The notes under the pieces are model-generated. The model saw only the letters and a program-made list of their open reading frames with translations. It searched no databases and was not told where the DNA came from. Shown one piece after another: positions 1 through 9,216 of a stretch of 64,000 bases of DNA. Numbering within the stretch: position 1 is the first letter of the stretch; every line of letters starts with the position of its first letter. This stretch comes from Pigmentiphaga kullae (GTDB lineage: Bacteria; Pseudomonadota; Gammaproteobacteria; Burkholderiales; Burkholderiaceae_B). The DNA is taken from contig NZ_SGXC01000002.1 in assembly GCF_004216695.1 (NCBI RefSeq), forward strand, positions 620,001 through 684,000, in the 5' to 3' direction. Both the position numbers and the translations under genes were made by a program.

Positions 1-117
1 TCAATTCGCGGCCCGTGCTTGCGGCCGGGCCAGGACAGCTGCGGCCTTGAACGATTCGATGGGGGCGTTGCGGATACCTTCTGTTACGATCGCCGTCGAT
101 TCTTCAAGGATGCTCCA
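1..117. other. left edge, no gene assigned
   Basis: No coding region is supported here. The plus reading is open but the first good start of the following gene is at 118. An antisense frame stays open and stops at 1-3, but it has no start with a ribosome binding site, so it is not called. Confidence 0.4.
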
Positions 118-1650
118 TTGGCTTCGCAAATCATCGAACCCCGCCTGGCCAGGCTGGCGGCGCTGGCCGCCGCGGTGCTGGCGCTCGCAAGCTGCGGCGG
201 CGACGGGGCCGTCGTGCCCGGGACCGCCTGTGCCCAACAGGTCAACGACACCGAAGGCAAACTGCTGGCCTGCATGACGCTGGAGGGCGTCATGGTCCAT
301 CTGCGCGAGTTCGAGCGCATCGCAAAGGCTAACGGCGGGCATCGGGCCTCGGGATCGTCCGGCTACGAGGCTTCGGGGGCTTATGCGGAGCAGGTGCTGC
401 GCGGCGCCGGCTATGCGGTCGCGCGCGAGTCCTTCGATTTCGTCCGATACGAGGACCTGGGCGGGAGCCTGCTGCGCCAGGCCGGACCGGGGCCGGCGGC
501 CGACTTCGAACATCGGGTCATGGACTATTCCGGCTCCGGCGATGTATCGGCGCAAGCGCATATCGTGGGTGCCCGGGGCTGTACGGCCGAGGATTACACC
601 GGATTCCCGGCGAACGGCATCGCCCTGATCGAGCGGGGCGATTGCAGCTTCGACCGGAAGATCGGTCTTGCCCGCGAAGCCGGTGCCGCGGGCGCCGTGG
701 TCTACAACAACGCCGAGGGCATGGTCCATGGCGCGTTGACCCCGGAGCTGGCCGCCGACATTCCGGTACTGGAGGCCACGCAGGCCGTGGGCCGGCACCT
801 GGTCGGCACGCCCGGCCTGGTGCTGCGGATTGCCGCCTCGACCCGGCGCGAGCCCGCGACCACCTTCAACCTGATCGCCGAGGGCCGCGGCGGCGACGAT
901 AGCCACGTGGTCATGGTGGGTGCGCATCTGGACTCGGTCCAGGCCGGTCCAGGCATCAACGACAACGGCAGCGGCTCGGCGGCCGTGCTGGAGACCGCGG
1001 TGCAACTGGCGCGCACGCCGACGCGGTACAGGCTGCGCTTTGCCTTGTGGGGCGCCGAGGAGGACGGCGTCCTGGGTTCCGCCGACTACGTCGGCAAGCT
1101 GGCGCCCGAAGCGTTGGCGAAGATCGCGATGTACCTGAACTTCGACATGATCGGATCGCCCAATCCGGGCTATTTCATCTATGACGGCGACAACTCCGAC
1201 GGCCGCAGCGACGGGCCGGGGCCGGCCGGCTCGGAAGTGATCGAGCGGACCTTCGAGCGTTTCTATGCCGCCCGCAACACGCCGTTCAAGGGTACGCCGT
1301 TCGACGGCCGTTCGGACTATGGCCCGTTCATCGGGCTGGGGATTCCCGCCGGCGGCATCTCGTCGGGCGTGGACGAGACCAAGACCGAGGCGGACGTCGC
1401 GCTGTGGGGCGGGACCGCCGGCATCACGTTCGACCCTTGCTACCATGCCGCCTGCGACAACCTGTCGAACCTGGACCCTGCCGCGCTGGAGCTGAACAGC
1501 AGGGCGGTGGCGGCGGCGACGCTGCATCATGCCAACGACCTGCAAGGTATCCTGCGGATCACGCCGGCGGACGGCGCCGCGCGTTCGATGCGAGCCGCCT
1601 ATACGCCGCCCGCCGACATGCGGCCCAGGCACCTGCCAGCGTTGCGCTAG
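118..1650 (+). CDS. M28-family secreted zinc peptidase, lipoprotein
   Basis: A metallo-aminopeptidase of about 510 residues, probably anchored in the outer membrane as a lipoprotein. The TTG at 118 is chosen because AAGGA lies 7 bases upstream and the product then begins with a short signal peptide ending in a lipobox (LASC, lipidated Cys about residue 26). A longer reading from ATG at 19 lacks a signal peptide at its N-terminus. A PA (protease-associated) insert occupies roughly residues 120-235. The M28 zinc site follows: HLDS with GINDNGSG, then GAEEDG (catalytic and metal Glu), NFDMIG, and a late His in the CYHAACDN segment. Substrates are likely peptides or amino-terminal residues in the periplasm or outside. 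It converges with the next gene with only 2 bases between the stops. Confidence 0.87.
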   Translation: MASQIIEPRLARLAALAAAVLALASCGGDGAVVPGTACAQQVNDTEGKLLACMTLEGVMVHLREFERIAKANGGHRASGSSGYEASGAYAEQVLRGAGYAVARESFDFVRYEDLGGSLLRQAGPGPAADFEHRVMDYSGSGDVSAQAHIVGARGCTAEDYTGFPANGIALIERGDCSFDRKIGLAREAGAAGAVVYNNAEGMVHGALTPELAADIPVLEATQAVGRHLVGTPGLVLRIAASTRREPATTFNLIAEGRGGDDSHVVMVGAHLDSVQAGPGINDNGSGSAAVLETAVQLARTPTRYRLRFALWGAEEDGVLGSADYVGKLAPEALAKIAMYLNFDMIGSPNPGYFIYDGDNSDGRSDGPGPAGSEVIERTFERFYAARNTPFKGTPFDGRSDYGPFIGLGIPAGGISSGVDETKTEADVALWGGTAGITFDPCYHAACDNLSNLDPAALELNSRAVAAATLHHANDLQGILRITPADGAARSMRAAYTPPADMRPRHLPALR

Positions 1651-1652
1651 CG

Positions 1653-3485
1653 TCAGCTTGCGGACGACGGCCGGTTCGCGCCCCACAGGATGGCCACGCC
1701 GATCAGCGAGGACACGATGGAGCCGATGAAGACCGCGACCTTGGCCGCGGCGAAGTCGGTGTCCACCGGGAAGGCCTGCCCGGAAATGAACAGGGACATG
1801 GTGAAGCCTATGCCGGCCAGCGCGCCGGCGCCCACCAACTGACGCCACGAGTAATCGGCGGGCTTGCGCGCGATGCCCAGCCGGACGGCGATGACCGAGG
1901 CCAGCACGAGCCCCAGCGGCTTGCCGACGACCAGCCCGGCGATGATGGCCAGCGACAACTGGCCGTGGCTGGACAGCACGTCGGGCGCCAGCGCCACGCC
2001 GGCATTGGCCAGCGCGAACAGCGGCAGCACGACATAGCTGGATCGCGCGCCCGTGGTGCGCAGCAGCCGGTCGGCGGGCGACTCCAGCCGGTCGTGGATG
2101 GCGTCGAACGCCGCCAGCGCGGGCAGCGACGGCCCTTGACGCAGGACTTCGCCGCTGCGGCGCGCCTCGGCCGTCAGAATGGCGTCGGCCTGTGCCACCA
2201 GGGTGGGCAGGTTGGGCGGCGGCCGCGTCGGGATGAACATCGCCAGCAGTACGCCGGCCATGGTCGCGTGCAGCCCGCTCGCGTGGACGCAGGCCCACAG
2301 CAGGATGCCAGTCAGCGCATAGGGAGCGACGCGATAGATGTGGGCCTTGTTGAGCAGCGCCAGCACGCCCACCAGCGCCGCCGCGGCAGCCAGATAGCCC
2401 AGGTTCAGCGCGCCGGAATAGAACAGCGCCACCACCACGATGGAACCGATGTCGTCGACGATGGCCGCGGCGGTCAGGAACACGCGCAGCGCGGTGGGGA
2501 CGCGGCTGCCCATCATCGCGATCAGCGCGATGGCGAAGGCGGTGTCGGTGGCCATGGGCACGCCCCAGCCGTGCGACCACGGGCCGGCGGGAACGACCAG
2601 GCTGTAGACCAGCGCGGGCACGAGCATGCCACCCAGGGCCGCCGCGACCGGCAGCGCGGCCGACCGCAGGTTGGCCAGGTGGCCCACGGTGAACTCGCGC
2701 TTGATCTCCAACCCCACGACCAGGAAGAAGATCGTCAGCAGGCCGTCGTTGATCCAGTGCAGCAGCGACATGCCGAAGCCGGCCTGCCCGAACGAGATCG
2801 CCAGCGGGGTCTCCCACAGCGCGGCGAAGGCTTCGCCCAGCCCGGAGTTCGTCAGCAGGACGGCCAGGGCGGCCGCCAGCAGGAGCAGCACGCCCGCCGA
2901 GGGCGCCCAGCCGGCGAAGTCCTGCGCCACGCTGCGCAGGCGATGGCCCGGCGTGCGCAGCATGGCGTCGGTGAACGAGCTCTCGTCCCAGGGGCCGTCG
3001 TAGCGGCGGCCGTTGATGAAGAAGGTGGGCGTGACCATGACCCGGCTGGCGCGCGCTCCGGCGACGTCGGCATCGACCCGGGCCCGGGCCTGTTCGTCGT
3101 CGGCCGCCTGCTGCGCGCCGGCGGGCGGGACGCCGAGTTCGCTCGCCACCAGGGACAGGTCTTCCTCGGACAGCGCGCGCGAATGCGTCATCAGCGTAAC
3201 GTGGGCGTCCCAGAACTGATGGGAATCGCGCGCGTGTTCGGCCAGTTCCGCCGCGCGGCGCGCGATGTCGCTGCCCGGCAGCGGATAGTGGCGGAACACA
3301 TAGCGCAGCCGGTCGCCCAGCTGGTGCCGGATCTCGGCGATGCGTTCGTTGGCGGCCCGGCAATAGGGGCAGGCATAGCTGCCGTATTCGACCAGGGTGA
3401 TGGCGGCGTCGGCGGGACCGAGGATGTGATCCCGCGCGTCATCCACCGGTTGCTCCAGTCTGGCGGTCAAGCTTTCTTGCGACAC
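1653..3485 (-). CDS. nhaA: Na+/H+ antiporter NhaA with N-terminal DsbA-like domain
   Basis: A fusion of about 610 residues. Residues 1-190 form a DsbA-type thioredoxin fold with a CPYC active site near residue 40 and a cis-Pro loop (VTPTFFING). From about residue 200 follows a complete NhaA antiporter with the GLEIKREF motif, the paired aspartates of the ion site in AAAIVDDIG, and the ATDTAFAIAL segment. NhaA exchanges sodium for protons across the inner membrane and serves pH and salt homeostasis. GTG at 3485 is used because AAGGG precedes it at suitable spacing. E. coli NhaA is about 390 residues and has no such domain; related fusions are known in other bacteria. The thiol domain has no signal peptide, so its side of the membrane is uncertain. 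Confidence 0.92.
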   Translation of the reverse strand: MSQESLTARLEQPVDDARDHILGPADAAITLVEYGSYACPYCRAANERIAEIRHQLGDRLRYVFRHYPLPGSDIARRAAELAEHARDSHQFWDAHVTLMTHSRALSEEDLSLVASELGVPPAGAQQAADDEQARARVDADVAGARASRVMVTPTFFINGRRYDGPWDESSFTDAMLRTPGHRLRSVAQDFAGWAPSAGVLLLLAAALAVLLTNSGLGEAFAALWETPLAISFGQAGFGMSLLHWINDGLLTIFFLVVGLEIKREFTVGHLANLRSAALPVAAALGGMLVPALVYSLVVPAGPWSHGWGVPMATDTAFAIALIAMMGSRVPTALRVFLTAAAIVDDIGSIVVVALFYSGALNLGYLAAAAALVGVLALLNKAHIYRVAPYALTGILLWACVHASGLHATMAGVLLAMFIPTRPPPNLPTLVAQADAILTAEARRSGEVLRQGPSLPALAAFDAIHDRLESPADRLLRTTGARSSYVVLPLFALANAGVALAPDVLSSHGQLSLAIIAGLVVGKPLGLVLASVIAVRLGIARKPADYSWRQLVGAGALAGIGFTMSLFISGQAFPVDTDFAAAKVAVFIGSIVSSLIGVAILWGANRPSSAS

Positions 3486-3520
3486 GTGTATCCCTTGTGT
3501 GGTGTGGGCGCCGGGCCGGT

Positions 3521-4723
3521 TCAGTGCGCCAGCGGCGGCGCGGGCTGCCGGGCGCGTCGCTGCCTGAGCAGCCGCGTCTCCCACAGGCCCACGGCGCTCA
3601 GGACCGCGGTGGTCAGCCAGCCCATGATGAGCAGCGTGGCGGCGTAGCCCACGGGCACCAGCACGAGCAGGGCCGCCGCACCGGCCAGGTGCGAACCGGG
3701 GATCGAACCGTAGACGACCTTCTTGTAGATGGCGCTGCCCAGCAGGTAGATGGCCGGGCCGGCCACCAGCACGATGACCTGCGCCGTGCCGAGCGCCTCG
3801 TGCGGATGGGCCATGACGAGATCGTTGCCGACGGCGGTGACGATGATGCCGGCCACCAGGATGGCGTGGATGTAGTGGAAGTAGGCGCCGATGCGTCCGG
3901 GGTCGGCCGAGCGCGTGATGGCCTCGGTGGCGTCCTTGCTGGAGGTGCCGAAATACAGCCACCACATCGCCAGGGTGCCGAGGAAGGTGGCCAGTACGCC
4001 GGAGACGATGGCGGCGGTCCAGGCCGGGGTGTCGGCCAGCATGACGCCGGTGGCGAGCAGCGTTTCGCCCAGCGCCACGATCACGAACAACTGGCAGCGT
4101 TCGGCCAGGTGGCCGCCTTCGATGGTCCAGTCGCGGGTATGGGAGCGGCCCATGCCCGGCAGGGCGAAGCCGAACATGGGCGAACCGTATTCGCACAGCA
4201 CCGCGGCCAGCCACAGCAGCGCGCGCAGCGCATGCCCTTCGGCCAGCGCCCCGGCTATCCAGAAGACCGCCGCGATGAGCAGCCACCCAAGCATGCGGCG
4301 GTAGTTGGCGGCCAGCGGATGGCCGGCCGGCAACAGGCAGACGATGTAGGCGGTACGGCCCACCTGCATCGCGGCATAGGCCCCGGCGAAAAGCAGCGCC
4401 CGGTCGCCGAAGGCTTCGGGCAGGCTGGCCGCCATGCACAGCGCGAGCAGCATGGTGGCGAAAAGCAGGCCCCGGATGCGCGGGGTTTCCGGGTCGAACC
4501 AGTTCGTCACCCAGCAGGTGTATTGCCAGCCCAGCCACACGGCAAGCCAGAGGATCAGCGATTCGATCACGCCGGCGAGCGTCAGGTGGTGCAGGAGCTG
4601 GTGGCTGATTTGCGTGACGGCGAAGACGTAGATTAGGTCGAAGAACAGTTCTTCGAAGGTGACGCGGGCGTGATGCCCGTCGCGGTGGCGTAGCGGGGGA
4701 TGGCGGTGGATGTCGGATGGCAT
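3521..4723 (-). CDS. low temperature requirement A (LtrA) family membrane protein
   Basis: A polytopic inner-membrane protein of 400 residues with the LtrA signature at the N-terminus: VTFEELFFDLIYVFAVTQISH, split here as VTFEELFFDLIYVF then AVTQISH. About ten hydrophobic segments follow. The conserved AERCQLFVIVALGETLL stretch, with its Glu in a membrane segment, sits near residue 215. Biochemical function of the family is not established; the name comes from a Listeria cold-growth mutant. The C-terminus is basic (RQRRARQ). It lies 35 bases upstream of the NhaA fusion on the same strand and may be cotranscribed with it. Confidence 0.85.
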   Translation of the reverse strand: MPSDIHRHPPLRHRDGHHARVTFEELFFDLIYVFAVTQISHQLLHHLTLAGVIESLILWLAVWLGWQYTCWVTNWFDPETPRIRGLLFATMLLALCMAASLPEAFGDRALLFAGAYAAMQVGRTAYIVCLLPAGHPLAANYRRMLGWLLIAAVFWIAGALAEGHALRALLWLAAVLCEYGSPMFGFALPGMGRSHTRDWTIEGGHLAERCQLFVIVALGETLLATGVMLADTPAWTAAIVSGVLATFLGTLAMWWLYFGTSSKDATEAITRSADPGRIGAYFHYIHAILVAGIIVTAVGNDLVMAHPHEALGTAQVIVLVAGPAIYLLGSAIYKKVVYGSIPGSHLAGAAALLVLVPVGYAATLLIMGWLTTAVLSAVGLWETRLLRQRRARQPAPPLAH

Positions 4724-4885
4724 GGTGGGGTGGCGGCCCGGCCGGGGTATCGAACACGCGGTTTAAGATAGCCGGAAACGCCCGCGCCGCCTACTTTTCT
4801 TGTCGGAATCGCGGGGTGGATCCCGGTGGCGTATGCTGGCGGGCACATCCCAAGGGTATCCGCGCACCCGCGCCAGGAGATGACC

Positions 4886-5518
4886 ATGCCCGATACGTCC
4901 AGCCTGCTTGCCTTCGGCCTGGTGGCCCTGGGAATGGCGCTCACGCCAGGCCCCAACATGATCTATCTCATATCGCGCTCGATCTCGCAGGGGCCGCGCG
5001 CCGGGCTCGTCTCGCTGGGCGGCGTGGCGCTGGGTTTCGTGTTTTACATGCTGTGCGCGGCGCTGGGCATCACCGCGCTGGTCATGGCGGTGCCCTATGC
5101 CTATGACGCGTTGCGGGCGGGCGGCGCGATCTATCTGCTGTATCTGGCGTGGCAGGCGGTCAAGCCGGGCGGACGCTCGCCGTTCCAGGTGCGCGAACTG
5201 CCGCGCGACGGCCCGGGCAAGCTGTTCGCGATGGGCTTCCTGACCAATCTGCTGAATCCCAAGATCGCGGTGATGTATCTGTCGCTGCTGCCGCAGTTCA
5301 TCCGGCCCGAGCAGGGCAGCGTGTTGATGCAGTCGTTCATGCTGGGCACGACGCAGATCGCGATCAGCATGAGCATCAACGCGACGGTGGCCATCATGGC
5401 CGGTTCGATCGCGGCCTTCCTGGCGCGCCGCCCGCTGTGGCTGGTCGCGCAGCGCTGGCTGATGGGCACGGTGCTGGCGGGCCTGGCCGTGCGCATGGCC
5501 ACCGAGGCGCGCCGCTAG
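4886..5518 (+). CDS. LysE/RhtB family amino acid exporter
   Basis: An inner-membrane efflux protein of 210 residues. It begins with the family hallmark GMALTPGPNMIYLISRS, followed by a glycine-rich second segment, and has five to six hydrophobic segments. The FLTNLLNPKIAVMYLSLLPQF region is the second RhtB signature. Members export amino acids or homoserine lactone-like compounds; the substrate cannot be read from sequence. ATG 4886 is preferred over ATG 4880 because AGGAG at 4875-4879 abuts the earlier codon but stands 6 bases from the later one. The gene is divergent from LtrA. Confidence 0.9.
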   Translation: MPDTSSLLAFGLVALGMALTPGPNMIYLISRSISQGPRAGLVSLGGVALGFVFYMLCAALGITALVMAVPYAYDALRAGGAIYLLYLAWQAVKPGGRSPFQVRELPRDGPGKLFAMGFLTNLLNPKIAVMYLSLLPQFIRPEQGSVLMQSFMLGTTQIAISMSINATVAIMAGSIAAFLARRPLWLVAQRWLMGTVLAGLAVRMATEARR

Positions 5519-5533
5519 CGGGGCAACCCCCGC
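5518..5533. terminator. hairpin between converging lysE-type and ABC exporter genes
   Basis: GCGGGG, a four-base loop and CCCCGC form a compact GC stem exactly between two converging stop codons. There is no T tract, so its role as a terminator is an inference from position. Confidence 0.45.
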
Positions 5534-5539
5534 CGGCGG

Positions 5540-7510
5540 CTACCTGCCGGGCGGCGTCGGCGCGTCGGCGGGGTTCTCCATCAACGCATCCGGTTCGGCC
5601 AGCCACTCTTCGTCGTCGGCGCGGCGCAGCGCGTTGCCGTCCAGCAACAGGCCTTTGGTCAGTTCCAGGGCCTGCTTCTCGAACAGCCGGCGGTAAACGC
5701 CGTCCTTGATGCGGATCAACGCCTCGTGCGTGCCTTCCTCGATGACCCGGCCCTTGTCCATCACCAGCAGCCGGTCCAGCGCGCGCACGGTGGACAGCCG
5801 GTGCGCGACCACCAGTGTGGTGCGGCCTTCCATCAGGCGCTCCATGGCCTGCTGGATCAGCACCTCGCTTTCGCTGTCCAGGCTGGAGGTGGCCTCGTCC
5901 AGGATCAGGATGGGCGCATCGGCCAGGAATGCGCGAGCCAGCGCCACGCGCTGGCGTTCGCCGCCGGACAGCTTGACGCCGCGCTCGCCCACCACGGTCT
6001 CGTAGCCGTGGGGCAGGGCCATGATGAAGTCGTGCGCGCTGGCCAGGCGCGCGGCGCGCTCGACCTGCGCCCGCGTGGCGTCCGGCCGGGCGTAGGCGAT
6101 GTTCTCGGCCAGAGAGCGGTGGAACAGGATGGGTTCCTGCTGCACGATGGCGATCTGCTGGCGCAGCGAGGCCTGGCGGACCTGGGAGATGTCCTGCCCG
6201 TCGATGGTGATGCGGCCGCCAGTGACGTCGTACAGACGCTGGATCAGCTTGATGAACGTGGTTTTGCCGGAGCCGGAGTGGCCGACCAGCCCGACGCGCT
6301 CGCCCGGCGCGATGCGTATCGAAAAATCGCGGTAGAGCGGGGTGTCGTGGGTGCCGTAGCGGAAGTCCACGTGCTCGAAGCGGATCTCGCCGGGGCCGAT
6401 GGCGATGGCCGGCGCGCCCGGGCGGTCTTCGATGCCCAGCGGCTGGCGTTCCAGCGCGACCAGTTCCTCCATGTCGTTGATGGAGCGTTGCAGGTTGCGG
6501 ATGTCCATGCCCACGTCGCGCAGGTAGCCCTGAAGCATGAAGAAAGTCGTCAGCGCGAAGGTGATGTCGCCCACGCTGGCCTGCCCGCGCGACCACAGCA
6601 GCAGCGCGGTGCCCAGGATGGCGGCCTGCATCAGCACCAGCATGGCGCCCTGGACGCCGCCGTTGATCGTGCCGCGCACCCAGGTACGGCGGGTGCGCAG
6701 GCGCCACTTGCCGATCACGCGCGCCAGGCGGGTTTCCTCGCGCTCCTCGGCGCCGAAGGCCTTGACCACCGCGTTACAGGTGACGGCGTCGGCCAGCGCG
6801 CCGCCCATGCGCGTGTCCCAGGCATTGGCCAGGCGCGCGGCGGGCGCGACGAAACCCAGCGACAGCATCACCGTCAGCGCCACGTACAGCAGCGATCCGA
6901 CGCCGATGACGGCGCCCATCAGCGGCCAGGTGGCCCCCAGCAGGATGGTCGCGCCGGCCAGCATGACCAGCGACGGCAGCAGGGCGACCAGCAGCGTGTC
7001 GTTCAGCAGGTCGAGCGCCCACATGCCCCGCGTGACCTTGCGCACGGTGGAGCCGGCGAAGCTGTTGGCGTGCCAGTCGGTCGAGAAGCGCTGCACGCGA
7101 TGGAAGGCGTTGGCGGCGATCTTGCTCATCATCTTGAGCGTCAGGAAGGTCAGGCTCAGGAACACCACCTGGCGCAGCGCCGTGGCGCCCACGCCCAGCG
7201 CGGCCAGTATCCAGAAGGCGGCGATGGCGGCGTGCCAGGCGCCCGGGTCGCTGGCCGCGCCCGACGCCACGGCGTCGACCAGACGACCCGCGTAAAGCGG
7301 GGTCACCACGCTGGCCAGCGTCGAGAGCAGTACCGCGACGATGATGGTCAGGATGCGCCAGGGCTGTTCGGCCCAGTGGCGGAAAGTAAAGCCGAGTACG
7401 TCCTTGTAGGACTGTCCACGGAAGTCGAGTTTCTTCGATGCCATTTGCGACAGCCCCGGCTCGCGGTGGAGCGGGGTCTCCAAAGTCGGAACAGAGAACA
7501 GACGGGCCAT
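5540..7510 (-). CDS. ABC exporter, fused permease and ATPase
   Basis: A half-size exporter of about 656 residues of the MsbA/MDR kind. Six membrane segments occupy about residues 40-330. The ATPase follows with Walker [10 protein letters not shown], the Q-loop in [10 protein letters not shown], signature [15 protein letters not shown], Walker [13 protein letters not shown] and H-loop VVAHRLST. It should dimerise in the inner membrane and export a hydrophobic substrate or peptide. The start is uncertain: ATG 7510, ATG 7444 and TTG 7537 are all in frame and none has a clear Shine-Dalgarno. The only strong one in the leader belongs to the short ORF upstream (7589-7639), which hints at translational coupling or attenuation. 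Confidence 0.88.
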   Translation of the reverse strand: MARLFSVPTLETPLHREPGLSQMASKKLDFRGQSYKDVLGFTFRHWAEQPWRILTIIVAVLLSTLASVVTPLYAGRLVDAVASGAASDPGAWHAAIAAFWILAALGVGATALRQVVFLSLTFLTLKMMSKIAANAFHRVQRFSTDWHANSFAGSTVRKVTRGMWALDLLNDTLLVALLPSLVMLAGATILLGATWPLMGAVIGVGSLLYVALTVMLSLGFVAPAARLANAWDTRMGGALADAVTCNAVVKAFGAEEREETRLARVIGKWRLRTRRTWVRGTINGGVQGAMLVLMQAAILGTALLLWSRGQASVGDITFALTTFFMLQGYLRDVGMDIRNLQRSINDMEELVALERQPLGIEDRPGAPAIAIGPGEIRFEHVDFRYGTHDTPLYRDFSIRIAPGERVGLVGHSGSGKTTFIKLIQRLYDVTGGRITIDGQDISQVRQASLRQQIAIVQQEPILFHRSLAENIAYARPDATRAQVERAARLASAHDFIMALPHGYETVVGERGVKLSGGERQRVALARAFLADAPILILDEATSSLDSESEVLIQQAMERLMEGRTTLVVAHRLSTVRALDRLLVMDKGRVIEEGTHEALIRIKDGVYRRLFEKQALELTKGLLLDGNALRRADDEEWLAEPDALMENPADAPTPPGR

Positions 7511-7556
7511 CGCGCGCTTGTGGCGTGCGTGGGGCAAAAACCGTCCGGGAGTGTGT

Positions 7557-7577
7557 GCGGGCAGGAAAACCGCCCGC
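7557..7577 (-). promoter_or_regulatory. stem-loop between leader ORF and ABC exporter
   Basis: On the minus strand GCGGGCGG, a TTTT loop and CC-T-GCCCGC pair over eight base pairs with one bulge. It starts 12 bases after the leader ORF stop and before all candidate starts of the exporter, the place expected for an attenuator. No U run follows directly. Confidence 0.45.
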
Positions 7578-7588
7578 GGGGGGGCAAC

Positions 7589-7639
7589 CTAGAGGTGCCG
7601 GGGAGCCGGTCCGGAGACGACGATGCGCGTGTTGATCAT
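7589..7639 (-). CDS. putative 16-residue leader peptide
   Basis: A short ORF with an excellent ribosome binding site: AAGGAG at 7647-7652 is separated by 7 bases from ATG 7639. The product reads MINTRIVVSGPAPRHL and stops at TAG. It lies between a plausible sigma-70 promoter and the ABC exporter, which itself has no clear Shine-Dalgarno. This arrangement suggests a regulatory leader whose translation affects the exporter mRNA. I do not recognise the peptide from a named family. Codon use is too short to judge. Confidence 0.5.
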   Translation of the reverse strand: MINTRIVVSGPAPRHL

Positions 7640-7692
7640 TTTGCGTCTCCTTGGATGGGGTGATGGATGTGAAGGCAGAAAGCCGAATGTAA

Positions 7693-7721
7693 AGTCTATC
7701 AGTCCATGCCGGGCGAGGCAA
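7693..7721 (-). promoter_or_regulatory. candidate sigma-70 promoter of the ABC exporter
   Basis: TTGCCT (-35, plus positions 7716-7721), a 17-base spacer and TAGACT (-10, 7693-7698). Each hexamer matches four of six consensus bases. A transcript from here would carry the leader ORF at 7639. Confidence 0.4.
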
Positions 7722-7812
7722 CGGCGGCAACGGAAGGGTGTGGCCGTCGGCATACACTTGCCGCTGCGGGCACGGCCTGCCGGAATGAAGGATTCCAGTT
7801 TCGGGGACGAAC

Positions 7813-8706
7813 ATGAAGATTGCAGTGATGGGAGCCGGCGCGGTCGGCAGCTACTACGGCGCGATACTGGCCCGCGCCGGCCACGACGTGGCGCTGGTGG
7901 GGCGCCCCGCGCATGTCGAGGCGGTCCGGCGGCAGGGGCTGCTGCTGGAGACGCAGTCTTTCCACGGCCACGTGCCGGCGCGGGCCGGCGAGCATCCCCG
8001 GGAGGTGGCGGGCGCCAAGCTCGTGTTGTTCTGCGTGAAATCCACCGACACCGAGGATGCCGGCAGGCAGATCGCGCCGTACCTGGATGCCGACGCCGTC
8101 GTGCTCAGCTTGCAGAACGGGGTCGACAATGCCGAGCGCCTGCAGGCCCTGCTGCCGCAACTGGTGGTGCCGGCGGTGGTCTACGTGGCGGTGGAGATGG
8201 CGGGCGCGGGCCACGTGCGCCACCATGGGCGCGGCGAACTCGTGCTGGGGCCGTCGCCCCGCAGCGAGGAAGCGGCCGGCGTGCTGAGCGCGGCCGGCAT
8301 TCCGGCCACGGTGTCCGGCAACGCGGTGGGCGAACTCTGGGCCAAGCTCATCCTGAACTGCGCCTACAACGCGCTGTCGGCCGCAACCCAGCTGCCCTAT
8401 GGCCGGCTGGTCGAGGGCGAGGGCGTGCTGGACGTCATGCGCGACGTGGTGGACGAGTGCCTGGCGGTGGCGGCGGCCTCGGGCGTGACGGTGCCCGGCG
8501 ACACCTGGGAGGCAGTGATGCGCATCAGCCGCAGCATGCCGACCCAGTTGTCGTCGACGGCGCAGGACCTGGCGCGCGGCAAGCCCAGCGAGATCGATCA
8601 TTTGAACGGCTACATCGTTCGCCGGGGCGGCGAACTGGGCGTGCCGACGCCGGCCAACCGCGTACTGCACAGCCTGGTCAAACTGCTGGAGTCGCGCAAG
8701 GGCTGA
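7813..8706 (+). CDS. panE: 2-dehydropantoate 2-reductase
   Basis: A ketopantoate reductase of 297 residues, reducing 2-dehydropantoate to pantoate with NADPH for coenzyme A synthesis. The N-terminal GAGAVGSYYG is the Rossmann dinucleotide loop. LSLQNGVDN and ELWAKLILNCAYNALSA carry the conserved Asn and catalytic Lys, and the C-terminal domain contains EIDHLNGYIVRRGGELGVPTPAN with the conserved Glu/Asn. Length matches the family. Many proteobacteria carry several PanE-like paralogues acting on other 2-oxo acids, so pantothenate synthesis is probable rather than proven. Confidence 0.88.
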   Translation: MKIAVMGAGAVGSYYGAILARAGHDVALVGRPAHVEAVRRQGLLLETQSFHGHVPARAGEHPREVAGAKLVLFCVKSTDTEDAGRQIAPYLDADAVVLSLQNGVDNAERLQALLPQLVVPAVVYVAVEMAGAGHVRHHGRGELVLGPSPRSEEAAGVLSAAGIPATVSGNAVGELWAKLILNCAYNALSAATQLPYGRLVEGEGVLDVMRDVVDECLAVAAASGVTVPGDTWEAVMRISRSMPTQLSSTAQDLARGKPSEIDHLNGYIVRRGGELGVPTPANRVLHSLVKLLESRKG

Positions 8707-8773
8707 GGCTTGGGGATCCGGGAACGGAACGTGCTGCCTGGCGGGGTATCCGTTCGACGTTGCCCGGAGGTGA

Positions 8774-9109
8774 ATGATGAATGCCGTGCCCAAGGAAATG
8801 CAGCTGTGCGTGGACGCCTGCCTGCGTTGCTACCAGTCCTGCCTGGGATCCGCCATGAACCACTGCCTGGAGCGGGGCGGCGCGCATGTCGCACCGCCCC
8901 ATTTCCGCCTGATGATGGCCTGCGCCGAGATGTGCCGCACTGCGGCCCATTTCATGTTGACCGGCGTTCCGCAGCACCGCCACGTGTGCGCCGACTGCGC
9001 CTCGATCTGTCGTCAATGCGCCGACAGTTGCGACGGCCTGGATGGCATGGACCGGTGTGCCGCCGACTGCCGCAGTTGCGCCGATGCCTGCGAGCGCATG
9101 GCCGCCTGA
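8774..9109 (+). CDS. four-helix-bundle copper storage protein (Csp-like, DUF326)
   Basis: A small protein of 111 residues with 16 cysteines in CxxxC and CxxC spacing along amphipathic helices (for example C12, C16, C19, C23 and C95, C99, C102, C106). This matches the copper storage protein family, which packs many Cu(I) ions inside a four-helix bundle tetramer. There is no signal or Tat sequence, so it should be the cytosolic Csp3 kind. GGAGG at 8767 sits just upstream of ATG 8774. No copper exporter or copper regulator is adjacent, so control by copper cannot be inferred from context. Confidence 0.85.
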   Translation: MMNAVPKEMQLCVDACLRCYQSCLGSAMNHCLERGGAHVAPPHFRLMMACAEMCRTAAHFMLTGVPQHRHVCADCASICRQCADSCDGLDGMDRCAADCRSCADACERMAA

Positions 9110-9216
9110 GCCTTTCCGGTCCGACGGGGCGCCTTGGCGGGCGCCCGGCGCTTCCCCTATGATTCCCATGCCAGAGGATGCCGGCCCGCCGGGCCGCGGC
9201 TGGCGCGGGAGCGGAC

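Noticed and set aside
1-3363. Very long open frame (over 1100 codons) antisense to the peptidase and co-linear with NhaA in another frame
   Set aside because: High GC removes stop codons in several frames. The translation is Arg/Gly/Pro-rich without domains, and real families lie in the other frames.
1404-3647. Gln/Arg/Gly-rich plus-strand frame of over 700 codons
   Set aside because: It is the complement of the NhaA fusion gene and has no ribosome site or recognisable domain.
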